Assembly: GCF_900188345.1 (NCBI RefSeq)
Contig: NZ_FZOD01000014.1
Coordinates: 62,001 to 126,000, forward strand
DNA: 64,000 nucleotides
Origin: Streptosporangium subroseum
GTDB lineage: Bacteria > Actinomycetota > Actinomycetes > Streptosporangiales > Streptosporangiaceae
Reading direction: 5' to 3'
The notes beneath the pieces were generated by a model, which saw nothing but the letters and a program-made list of their open reading frames with translations, was not told the origin of the DNA and made no database searches. The translations under genes and the position numbers were made by a program. Positions 25,591-32,383 of the stretch are shown here, piece after piece. How positions within the stretch are numbered: position 1 is the stretch's first letter; each line of letters opens with the position of its first letter.

Positions 25591-26205
25591 GTGCGCTACA
25601 CCGGACCCAAGGTGCGGTTGTCCCGCCGAGCGGGCGTCGCGTTGACCCGCAAGGCCGTCCGCCACTTCGAGGAGCGGCCCTATCCGCCGGGTGAGCACGG
25701 TCGCAAGACGAACCGGAGGCAGACCGGCGACTACGGGTTGCGGTTGATGGAGAAGCAGAAACTGCGCTGGTACTACGACGTCTCCGAGCGGCAGATGCGC
25801 CGTTACTGGGACATGGCGCTGCGCAGCACCGGCCGTTCGGGAGCCGAGCTGGTGGTGCTGCTGGAGACGCGTCTCGCCTCACTCGTCCTGCGGTCCGGCC
25901 TCGCCACGTCCATCTACGCGGCCCGCCAGTTCGTCACGCACGGCCACATCACCGTGGACGGCCGCAAGGTCAACATCCCCAGCTATCTGGTCAAGCCCGG
26001 TCAGGTTATCGCGATCCGGGAGAAGTCACGCGGTATGCAGCCGTTCGTCGCCGCGGCCGAGGGTCTCTACGCCGACGACCGGGTCGCGTCCTACCTGGAC
26101 GTCAACCACGCCGAGCTCCGGTTCACCGTGCTCGCCCGCCCGCTGCGCGAGCAGATCGTGGTCCCGGTGGACGAGCAGCTCGTGGTGGAGTTCTACTCCC
26201 GCTGA
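25591..26205 (+). CDS. rpsD: 30S ribosomal protein S4, cysteine-free form
   Basis: 204 residues from GTG 25591, five bases after AAAGGAG (GTG 25585 overlaps the ribosome site). The S4 domain is complete: PYPPGEHGRKTNRRQTGDYG, YDVSERQMRRYWDMA, LETRLASLVLRSGLA, ARQFVTHGHITVDGRKVNIP and QLVVEFYSR. It binds 16S rRNA early in small-subunit assembly. There is no zinc-ribbon cysteine anywhere, as in the Streptomyces S4. It is solitary, not in an rpsM-rpsK-rpoA operon, and sits behind iron boxes. Whether a second rpsD exists elsewhere cannot be seen. Confidence 0.93.
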   Translation: MRYTGPKVRLSRRAGVALTRKAVRHFEERPYPPGEHGRKTNRRQTGDYGLRLMEKQKLRWYYDVSERQMRRYWDMALRSTGRSGAELVVLLETRLASLVLRSGLATSIYAARQFVTHGHITVDGRKVNIPSYLVKPGQVIAIREKSRGMQPFVAAAEGLYADDRVASYLDVNHAELRFTVLARPLREQIVVPVDEQLVVEFYSR

Positions 26206-26216
26206 TCCGGTGCGCC

Positions 26217-26244
26217 GGCCCGCCGCGCACCCGAGCGGCGGGCC
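26217..26244. terminator. Bidirectional hairpin between rpsD and channel gene
   Basis: GGCCCGCCGC (26217-26226) and GCGGCGGGCC (26235-26244) form a perfect 10-bp stem with an 8-base loop between two convergent stops. Confidence 0.75.
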
Positions 26245-26260
26245 CACCCCGGAGGGCGGG

Positions 26261-27136
26261 TCAGCGGGATCGTTTCTGCCGGGGCCGTTCGCGGCTGGAT
26301 CGGGTCGCCGGCAGGGACGAGCCGTTCAGGTGCTGCTCACTGTCGCCGGCCGTCGTGGAGACCTTCTCCCGTAGCTCCCGCATCTCCGCCCTGAGCTCTG
26401 CCAACTCCGTGAGCACCGCCACCCCGAGATCCTGGGTCGCCTTCGCGGACTCCTCCGCGTGCTCCTCCTCCATGGCGCTGACCACCACCGCGATGAAAAG
26501 GTTCAGCACCACGAAGGTGCACACCAGCATGAACACCACGAAGAACACCCAGGCGGACGGGTGCTGGGCCATCACCTCTCGGGTGATGTCGGACCACGCG
26601 TCCCCGGTCATCATCTGGAAAAGGGTGAACAGCGAGGTGGGCAGGTCCCCGAAATACTCCGGCGCGGTGAGGTGGTAGAGCTTCGTGCCCATCACCGCCG
26701 TGACGTAGAGCACCAGCCCGAGCAGCAACACGATCGAGGTCATCCCCGGCACCGCGACGAGCAGCGCGGTGACCACCTTGCGCAGACTCGGCACCACCGA
26801 GATCAGCCGCAGCGCCCGCAGGATGCGCAGCGCCCGCAGCACCGAGAGTCCTTCCGCCATGGGCATCAGCGAGATCGCCACGATCGCGGTGTCGAACAGG
26901 CTCCATGGGTTCCGGAAGAACCGCCAGCCGTAGGCGTAGATCTTGACGCACAGCTCGGCGACGAAGATGTAGAGCGCCAGGTGGTCGACGATCATGAGCG
27001 CCGTGCCGTAGTTCTCGACGGCGGTGGCGGAGGTTTCCAGGCCCAGAGTCGCCGAGTTGATCACGATGACCGCAATGATGAGTCGCTGGAAACGTGAGGT
27101 CTCGAGGGCGGCACGAACGCGTTCGCGCACCGGCAC
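26261..27136 (-). CDS. Voltage-gated cation channel, BacNav/Cav-like
   Basis: 291 residues from GTG 27136. A six-helix single-domain channel: S1 about 18-36, S2 about 48-68, S3 about 78-93, S4 with regular arginines (LRALRILRALRLISVVPSLR, residues 100-119), S5 about 126-150, pore helix 168-178, S6 about 194-220. The C-terminus is a charged coiled coil (EEEHAEESAKATQDLGVAVL onward) as in tetrameric bacterial channels. The filter T177-GDAWSD-183 has aspartates where NaChBac has TLESWAS, closer to calcium-selective variants. The gene is alone and convergent with rpsD. Confidence 0.88.
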   Translation of the reverse strand: MPVRERVRAALETSRFQRLIIAVIVINSATLGLETSATAVENYGTALMIVDHLALYIFVAELCVKIYAYGWRFFRNPWSLFDTAIVAISLMPMAEGLSVLRALRILRALRLISVVPSLRKVVTALLVAVPGMTSIVLLLGLVLYVTAVMGTKLYHLTAPEYFGDLPTSLFTLFQMMTGDAWSDITREVMAQHPSAWVFFVVFMLVCTFVVLNLFIAVVVSAMEEEHAEESAKATQDLGVAVLTELAELRAEMRELREKVSTTAGDSEQHLNGSSLPATRSSRERPRQKRSR

Positions 27137-27337
27137 GAAGACTCCCGGGGGTCGGAGGGCCGAGTACAGGTGAAGATCATAACGGATGACCGAAATGCCG
27201 GGGATCGCCTCGGTGCTACCGGGCGGGCGGGGACGCCCCGGTCGCCGTCGACACTCCGAGCCCGGCCGGAGGAGAAACGTCGAACTCTCTCACCCGGTTG
27301 CGGTCACGGCTGAGGGAAGAGCCGGAGGGCTCACAGG

Positions 27338-28033
27338 TCACGGCCGGGGAAGAAGCGCTGAAGTTCCTTTCCCCGATCCGGTGGCCTGCGAGGCGTTCTC
27401 CCGGCGGGCACCGTAGTCGCCGATGCCCGACTCCAGCAGGCCGAAGGCCTGATCGGCCCGGTGTCTCAGATCCGGAGCGATGGCGTCGACGGCTTCGCCC
27501 GCGAGCATGCGCCGCACGGCATACGCCGTCAGCCGGCGAAGCACCGCGCAGATCTGGGCGGCGACGAACGCGGGAACGAGGTCGTCGGGATCGGCGTCGA
27601 TCTCGTCGGCGAGCGTCCTGGCCAGGGACTTCTCCCGTGCCTCGTCCATCTCCCGCAGCCGGGCGCCGAGCGACGGGCTCGCGCTGAGCATGCGGTTGAA
27701 GGTGTCGCTCCCCTCGTGGAAGCCGTACCTGTGGTGGCGGGTGTCGAGCGCGTCCAGGAAGTCGCGGCGCAGCGCTTCGAGCGCGCTCTCTCCGGGTTTC
27801 CGTTCCCGCACGACCTTGCCGGGCAGGGACTCCACCTCTTCCTGCCGGTCGAAGAGCAGGTCCTCCTTGGTCGGGAAGTAGTTGAAGACCGTGTTGACCG
27901 ACACGTCGGCGGCCCTGGCGACCTCGGCCACCGTCACGTTGTCGAAGCCTCGCATCAGGAACAGCCCCGTCGCGATGTCGGAGATGCGCTCCCTGGTCTC
28001 CCGCTTCTTGCGCTCGCGCAGGCCCTCGCTCAT
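27338..28033 (-). CDS. TetR-family regulator
   Basis: 231 residues from ATG 28033. N-terminal helix-turn-helix: RERISDIATGLFLMRGFDNV, TVAEVARAADVSVNTVFNYF, PTKEDLLF. The C-terminal helical ligand domain is of undefined class. It is divergent from a DrrAB-type exporter, with a perfect palindrome in the 76-bp gap, so it most likely represses the exporter and itself until a toxic compound binds. Confidence 0.92.
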   Translation of the reverse strand: MSEGLRERKKRETRERISDIATGLFLMRGFDNVTVAEVARAADVSVNTVFNYFPTKEDLLFDRQEEVESLPGKVVRERKPGESALEALRRDFLDALDTRHHRYGFHEGSDTFNRMLSASPSLGARLREMDEAREKSLARTLADEIDADPDDLVPAFVAAQICAVLRRLTAYAVRRMLAGEAVDAIAPDLRHRADQAFGLLESGIGDYGARRENASQATGSGKGTSALLPRP

Positions 28034-28057
28034 GGGCTCATTCTATGGTGCCAGGTA

Positions 28058-28080
28058 AATTTTGGACTGACACCAAAATT
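28058..28080. promoter_or_regulatory. Palindromic TetR operator
   Basis: AATTTTGG (28058-28065) and CCAAAATT (28073-28080) are perfect 8-bp arms with a 7-base spacer, 25 bases from the regulator start and 30 from the exporter start. Spacing and symmetry fit a TetR dimer. Confidence 0.7.
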
Positions 28081-28109
28081 GATGTTACTTTAAAAATGGA
28101 GGCGATCAA

Positions 28110-28952
28110 GTGATCAAGACATCAGGTTTGAGCAAGACCTTTCCCGGCGGCGTCGAGGCCGTCCGGGGCGTGGATCTGGCCGCGGAGGCCGGAGAGATCG
28201 TGGGATTCCTCGGCCCGAACGGAGCCGGAAAGACGACCACCATGCGCATGCTGACCACCCTGCTCCGCCCTACGGGAGGCACCGCCACCGTCGCCGGGCA
28301 CGACCTGCTCGCCGATCCGCGGGGTGTGCGGCGGCGCATCGGCTACGTGTCCCAGGGCGGAGGGATCAACCCGGCGACCCCTGTGGGGGAGGAGCTCGAA
28401 CTCCACGCCATGCTGTACGGCATGCACCCGGCACGGGCCCGCGAGCGGGTCCGCGAGGTGCTCGACCGGCTCGGCCTCGGAGGTCTGGAGACCCGGCCCG
28501 GCGGTGCGCTCTCCGGCGGCCAGTGCCGCCGCTTCGACCTCGCCTTCGGCCTGGTCCACGGGCCGTCCCTGCTCTTTCTCGATGAGCCCACCACGGGACT
28601 GGACCCGCAGAGCCGGGCCAACCTCTGGGACCACATCAGAAGCCTGCGCCGGGAGCACGGTCTCACGGTCTTCCTGACCACCCACTATCTCGACGAGGCG
28701 GACGCGCTCGCCGACCGCCTGTTCATCATCGACCACGGAGTGATCGTCGCCGAGGGCACTCCGGCCCAGCTCAAGGGCGGCACCGGCACCCTCGACGACG
28801 TCTTCCTGTCGATCACCGGCCGTTCCCTGAGGGACGACGCGGCCGGCGAACCCCAGACGGCCGACGGAGCGGCGGACGAGCGGCGAGCCGCCCGTGTGGC
28901 GGGTGAGGAGCGATGGGCGACCCGACGAGCAGGAGCAGGCTCGACATGGTGA
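28110..28952 (+). CDS. ABC exporter ATPase, DrrA-like
   Basis: 280 residues from GTG 28110 with GGAGG upstream. Walker A GPNGAGKTTT, Q-loop SQGGGINPATP, signature LSGGQCRRFDLA, Walker B LLFLDEPTTGLDPQ and switch TTHYLDEADALADR are all present. The ATPase core ends near residue 235; the last 45 residues are Ala/Arg/Asp-rich low complexity encoded by a repeat-containing stretch. It works with the ABC-2 permease immediately downstream to export drugs or lipids, under TetR control. Confidence 0.94.
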   Translation: MIKTSGLSKTFPGGVEAVRGVDLAAEAGEIVGFLGPNGAGKTTTMRMLTTLLRPTGGTATVAGHDLLADPRGVRRRIGYVSQGGGINPATPVGEELELHAMLYGMHPARARERVREVLDRLGLGGLETRPGGALSGGQCRRFDLAFGLVHGPSLLFLDEPTTGLDPQSRANLWDHIRSLRREHGLTVFLTTHYLDEADALADRLFIIDHGVIVAEGTPAQLKGGTGTLDDVFLSITGRSLRDDAAGEPQTADGAADERRAARVAGEERWATRRAGAGSTW

Positions 28953-29073
28953 ATGACTCGACGAGCAGGAGCGAGTTCGACATGGTGAGCGATCCGGCGA
29001 GCTGGAGCGGGCTCGGCGTGGTGGACGGAGCGGTCGGCGAAGTACGCGTCGCCCGCGTGGCGGATGAGGAGGG
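28892..29073 (+). repeat. Tandem repeats at the ATPase-permease junction
   Basis: Three imperfect 36-base units run at 28926-28961, 28962-28997 and 28998-29033 (each starting CGAGC(A/T)GGAGC). They are flanked by two similar 26-base blocks (about 28892-28917 and 29047-29073, core CGTGTGGCGG(G/A)TGAGGAG). The second block provides the permease ribosome site. The first two units overlap the ATPase 3' end. Confidence 0.7.
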
Positions 29074-29085
29074 GTGAACGAACCG

Positions 29086-29817
29086 ATGGACATCGTCCGT
29101 GACACATGGCTCGTCTTCCGGCACAACACCAGGATCTCCCTGCGGCAAAGAGCCGGAATCATCTTCGGCGTGCTCCAGCCCATGCTCTACCTGATCCTGT
29201 TCGGCCCGTTGTTCGCCACGATCGGCACCTGGGAGACGCTGGTCCCCGGCCTGCTGATCCAGGTGAGCCTGCTCAGCGCTGGCCTGGCCGGGTTCGGCAT
29301 CGTCTTCGACGCCCGTTCCGGCGTGCTGGAGAGGCTCCGGGTCACCCCGGCCCACCGCGTCTCCCTGCTGCTCGGCCGGGTGCTGAGCAGCTCCCTCACA
29401 CTGCTGATCCAGTCGGTCATGCTGATCGTCATGGGTTACGTCTTCGGTATGCGCGCCTGGTTCCCCGGGGTGCTGGCCGGGCTCGTCCTCATGACGCTGC
29501 TCGGGGTCAGCCTGGCCGCGCTGTCCAACGCGATCGCGCTCACCATGAACCCGGAGCTGTTCGCACCGGTCATGAGCACGGCGATCGTCCCGCTGCTCCT
29601 GCTGTCGGGCGCGTTCCTGCCGATGTCCATGGCTCCCGGCTGGCTGGACGCGCTGTCGCGGGCGACCCCGTTCCGCTACGTCCTCGAGGCCATCCGCGAG
29701 CTGTTCGACGGGCACTACGCGACCGTGACCGTGACCATCGGGGTCGCCGTGACCCTGGTCCTCTCGGGGATCTGCGTCGCCGTGGGGACCCGGGTCTTCA
29801 ACCGCGAGAACGCCTGA
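29086..29817 (+). CDS. ABC-2 type permease, DrrB-like
   Basis: 243 residues from ATG 29086; GTG 29074 is in frame but abuts the AGGAGG site with no spacing. Six hydrophobic segments, with the ABC-2 features IIFGVLQPMLYLILFGPLFA, DARSGVLERLRVTPAHR and LLLSGAFLPMSMAPGWLDAL followed by ATPFRYVLEAIRELF. It forms the membrane half of the exporter with the upstream ATPase. Confidence 0.92.
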   Translation: MDIVRDTWLVFRHNTRISLRQRAGIIFGVLQPMLYLILFGPLFATIGTWETLVPGLLIQVSLLSAGLAGFGIVFDARSGVLERLRVTPAHRVSLLLGRVLSSSLTLLIQSVMLIVMGYVFGMRAWFPGVLAGLVLMTLLGVSLAALSNAIALTMNPELFAPVMSTAIVPLLLLSGAFLPMSMAPGWLDALSRATPFRYVLEAIRELFDGHYATVTVTIGVAVTLVLSGICVAVGTRVFNRENA

Positions 29818-29932
29818 CCTTCGTCCCGCGCCCGTCAAGCTGAAATCAACCTGAGAGATGTGCGGACGTTCCTTGGCGGCGGTAGCCGGGTGCCCGGCCA
29901 AAGACCCTCTTCACTGACCGGGCAGGGAGTGA

Positions 29933-29978
29933 GGTGCGGGTGAGCGGTCGTTCGCGCGAACGACCGCTCACCCGCACC
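29933..29978. terminator. 46-base perfect palindrome between convergent genes
   Basis: Every base from 29933 to 29978 pairs with its mirror (centre 29955/29956, TTCGCGCGAA), so 23 bp with no loop. It lies between the exporter permease and the convergent oxidoreductase and probably ends both transcripts. The remaining 200 bases to 30180 hold two lesser hairpins and no gene I can support. Confidence 0.7.
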
Positions 29979-30180
29979 GGTCTCAATCCACTCCTTCGGG
30001 ACGTCATGTCCGCGGTATTGATCAGCCTGGATCGTGATCGTTTCGTGGGCCCCGGAGCGGGGCCTGCGGCCGCTGGGGCCAGGCATCGCCGCTCGAGACG
30101 GTTCCGTCGCCGTCGTGGGTGAGGGCGGTGACGGAACGCTGACCGGTGATCATCGCTGGTGTGTCGTGGGCGCGGGCCGG

Positions 30181-31140
30181 TCATGGCATCACGACGAGTC
30201 GCCTGCCTTTGAGGTCGGTTCGCTGCCAGGCGGTCTCGATGTCGCTCAGCGGGACCTTCTCCACGTCGAAGGTGAGCTCGCCGGACCGCTTCCACGTCAC
30301 GATCTGCTGGTACGCCTCGTCCATGGTCTGCGGGTCGAGGCCCTTGGCCGCGCCGTAGATCTCCACGCCGGAGGTGCGCAGGCTCGACCCGGCGAGGGCG
30401 ATCTCGGTGTCGGCCGACTCGCCGATCTGGACGACCCGGGTCGGCTTGCCGAACGCGAACGACCGCGGCACCAGCGCGCGCAGCAGGATCTCGCTGGGCC
30501 TGCCCCACAGGTAGTCCACGACGACGTCGTAGCCGTCGCCCTTGGCGTCGAGGTACGCCTGCGCCAGCGCCTCGTCGGAGACCGCGGTGTTGATCACCGT
30601 GTCGGCGCCGATGGCCTGTACCTCGCGCAACTGGTCGTCGTCGCGGCCGGTGGCGACGATCCTGCCGGCGCCCAGCAGCCGGGCCACCTTGACCGCGAGC
30701 CGCCCGGCGACCCCGGTGGCGCCCTGCACCAGCACCGTCTCCCCGGGGACGAACCCCGCGGCCGTCTTCATCGACATCGCGGTGACGGCCGAGGCCATCA
30801 CGCTCACCACGGCCGGGTCGATGCCGTCGGGGATCGGCATGTAGGAGCCCTGGGGCACCACGGTCTTCTCGGCGAGCGCGCCGTAGGGCAGGCGGATGTT
30901 GCCGAACCCGACGAGCGTGCCGTCCGGGAGGGCGCCGATGCCGTCGAAGGCGGGGATCGCCGGGAACCGGCCGGTGTACTTCTCGCTGGCGTAGTGCGTG
31001 CCGGCCGCGATAGCCCTGTCGACGTTCTCGACGGCGACCGCTTTGACGTCGATGATCACCTCGCCGTCGCCGGCCACCGGATCGGGGAAGTCCTCATAGC
31101 GCGGGATGCCGCCGGCCTCGTGGAGCACCGCTGCCTTCAT
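30181..31140 (-). CDS. Zinc-independent MDR oxidoreductase (quinone-reductase-like)
   Basis: 319 residues from ATG 31140. GroES-like N-terminus without zinc ligands (MKAAVLHEAGGIPRYEDFPD, VAVENVDRAIAAGTHYA) and a Rossmann domain with VLVQGATGVAGRLAVKVARL plus IVATGRDD, the NADPH-binding arginine. It belongs to the QOR-like branch of medium-chain reductases that reduce quinones or enones. It overlaps the His-rich gene by 4 bases (ATGA) and shares its tetO-like promoter. Confidence 0.9.
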   Translation of the reverse strand: MKAAVLHEAGGIPRYEDFPDPVAGDGEVIIDVKAVAVENVDRAIAAGTHYASEKYTGRFPAIPAFDGIGALPDGTLVGFGNIRLPYGALAEKTVVPQGSYMPIPDGIDPAVVSVMASAVTAMSMKTAAGFVPGETVLVQGATGVAGRLAVKVARLLGAGRIVATGRDDDQLREVQAIGADTVINTAVSDEALAQAYLDAKGDGYDVVVDYLWGRPSEILLRALVPRSFAFGKPTRVVQIGESADTEIALAGSSLRTSGVEIYGAAKGLDPQTMDEAYQQIVTWKRSGELTFDVEKVPLSDIETAWQRTDLKGRRLVVMP

Positions 31141-31385
31141 CCCAGCTCCTGACCGAACAAGCGGGCGATCCGCGTCTGCCACGCCGCCAGGACGCGAGGC
31201 GGACGGGCCGGAGAGTGGTTGAACCCGTGGTGGTGCGAACGGTGATGTGTGAGCGAGTGCCGCTGCCCATGGCCGTGACGGGCCTGGCCCTGGTGCCCGG
31301 TCGGCCGCTCGGTGTGCGGGGGAATCCCCGGAATGCGATGGGTTACCCCGTGCAGCAGGTCGCGGAGTGAGTGCCGGTGTCTCAT
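31137..31385 (-). CDS. Histidine-rich small protein
   Basis: 82 residues from ATG 31385, GAGGAGG upstream. It contains 15 histidines, many in HGHGQRH and HHRSHHHGFNH, plus a basic amphipathic C-terminus (VLAAWQTRIARLFGQELG). There is no signal peptide or cysteine. The composition suggests metal or nucleic-acid binding, but no family is recognised. It is co-translated with the downstream reductase and lies directly behind the operator bound by the divergent TetR-type repressor. Confidence 0.7.
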   Translation of the reverse strand: MRHRHSLRDLLHGVTHRIPGIPPHTERPTGHQGQARHGHGQRHSLTHHRSHHHGFNHSPARPPRVLAAWQTRIARLFGQELG

Positions 31386-31409
31386 CGTTGCCTCCTCTGA
31401 CGCATAATC

Positions 31410-31447
31410 CTCTATCACCGATAGAGTAACCTACCACTGATAGAGTG
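31410..31447. promoter_or_regulatory. tetO-like operators
   Basis: 31410-31426 is the perfect palindrome CTCTATCACCGATAGAG, close to the classic tet operator CTATCA(N)TGATAG. A second, imperfect copy at 31430-31447 reads CTACCACTGATAG at its core. Both lie in the 81-bp divergent promoter between the His-rich gene and a TetR whose recognition helix resembles the genuine tetracycline repressor. Confidence 0.75.
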
Positions 31448-31466
31448 CGGAAGGGAGGTGCCGGAA

Positions 31467-32099
31467 TTGGCTCTGGACAAGCAGCGGATCGTCACCGAGG
31501 CCGTCGCGCTACTGGACGCCGAGGGGCTCGACGGCGTGACCACGCGCAAACTGGCCGCCCGGCTCGGCGTACAGTCGCCGACCCTCTACTGGCACATCCC
31601 GAACAAGGCGGCGCTGGTCACCGCGATCGCCGAGGCGATTCTTGAGCAGCAGTTCCCCGAGATGGAGCCGCCCGCGCCGGAGGAGCGCTGGCAGGACTGG
31701 CTGATCGGCCTGGCCGGGCGGCTGCGCCGCGCGTTGCTGGCCCACCCGGACGGAGCCCGGATCATCGCGGCCTCCCAGCTGTCCCTGAAGATGGCCGCCA
31801 TCTCCGAACTGGCGATGAGCACACTGGTCGGGCGGGACATTCCCCTGCGGCAGGCTCGCCTGATCGTGTTGACGGTGTTGCGCTTCACCGTCGGCTACGT
31901 CCTGGAGGAACAGCTCGGCCCCCCCGACGCGGACGCCCTGGACGGCTTCGACATGGCCGCCTACGCCGCGGCGTACCCCACCGTGATGGCCGGCGTGGCC
32001 GAGTACTTCCGACCCGGCCACACCGTCGACGACCTGTTCCGCGACTGTCTGGAACAGATCATCCATGGTCCTGCCGCGCAGTCCGGCCCCACGTCCTGA
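31467..32099 (+). CDS. TetR repressor of the tetracycline-repressor subfamily
   Basis: 210 residues from TTG 31467, eight bases after AGGGAGG; GTG 31458 is in frame but touches that site. Helix-turn-helix TTRKLAARLGVQSPTLYWHI with PNKAALV strongly resembles TetR class proteins (LGVEQPTLYWHVKNK). The C-terminal domain (LLAHPDGARIIAASQLS, VLRFTVGYVLEEQLGP) fits the TetR_C_1 ligand domain. It should bind the adjacent tetO-like sites and release them on ligand binding. No tetracycline pump is encoded nearby, so the ligand is open. Confidence 0.9.
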   Translation: MALDKQRIVTEAVALLDAEGLDGVTTRKLAARLGVQSPTLYWHIPNKAALVTAIAEAILEQQFPEMEPPAPEERWQDWLIGLAGRLRRALLAHPDGARIIAASQLSLKMAAISELAMSTLVGRDIPLRQARLIVLTVLRFTVGYVLEEQLGPPDADALDGFDMAAYAAAYPTVMAGVAEYFRPGHTVDDLFRDCLEQIIHGPAAQSGPTS

Positions 32100-32136
32100 C
32101 CGGTCAGCCACTCCACAGGCGGGCCGGGTGACGCTC

Positions 32137-32379
32137 TCAGCTCGGTGGGCCGTACGGCTCGATTCTGGGGTCGGAGTAGGGGCCCTCGCCCGCCGCGGGG
32201 TCGATGCGGCGGGCGGCGGCCTCGCTCACGCGTAAGCCGTACAGACTCTGGCCGGGGTCGACGCGGTCGATGAGCACCAGGCCGTAGCCGGTGTCGACCT
32301 CCTTCTCCGACAGCCCCAGGTGGCGCATGGCCTGCGCGAGTGTTGCCCCGGGCGGGAGTCTTACGGTGACAAGAAGCAT
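32137..32379 (-). CDS. 80-residue protein paired with subtilase, possible I9-like inhibitor
   Basis: Starts ATG 32379, four bases after the subtilase stop, so co-transcribed. The order of likely strands and helices is beta (LLVTVRLP), alpha (TLAQAMRHLGLSEKEV), beta (YGLVLIDRV), beta plus alpha (LYGLRVSEAAARRID). The last piece resembles the G(F/Y).a.LS..E...L motif of I9 propeptides of subtilisins. The gene may encode a trans-acting propeptide or inhibitor of the neighbouring protease. The similarity is by eye only; otherwise the family is unknown. Confidence 0.65.
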   Translation of the reverse strand: MLLVTVRLPPGATLAQAMRHLGLSEKEVDTGYGLVLIDRVDPGQSLYGLRVSEAAARRIDPAAGEGPYSDPRIEPYGPPS

Positions 32380-32383
32380 GATT

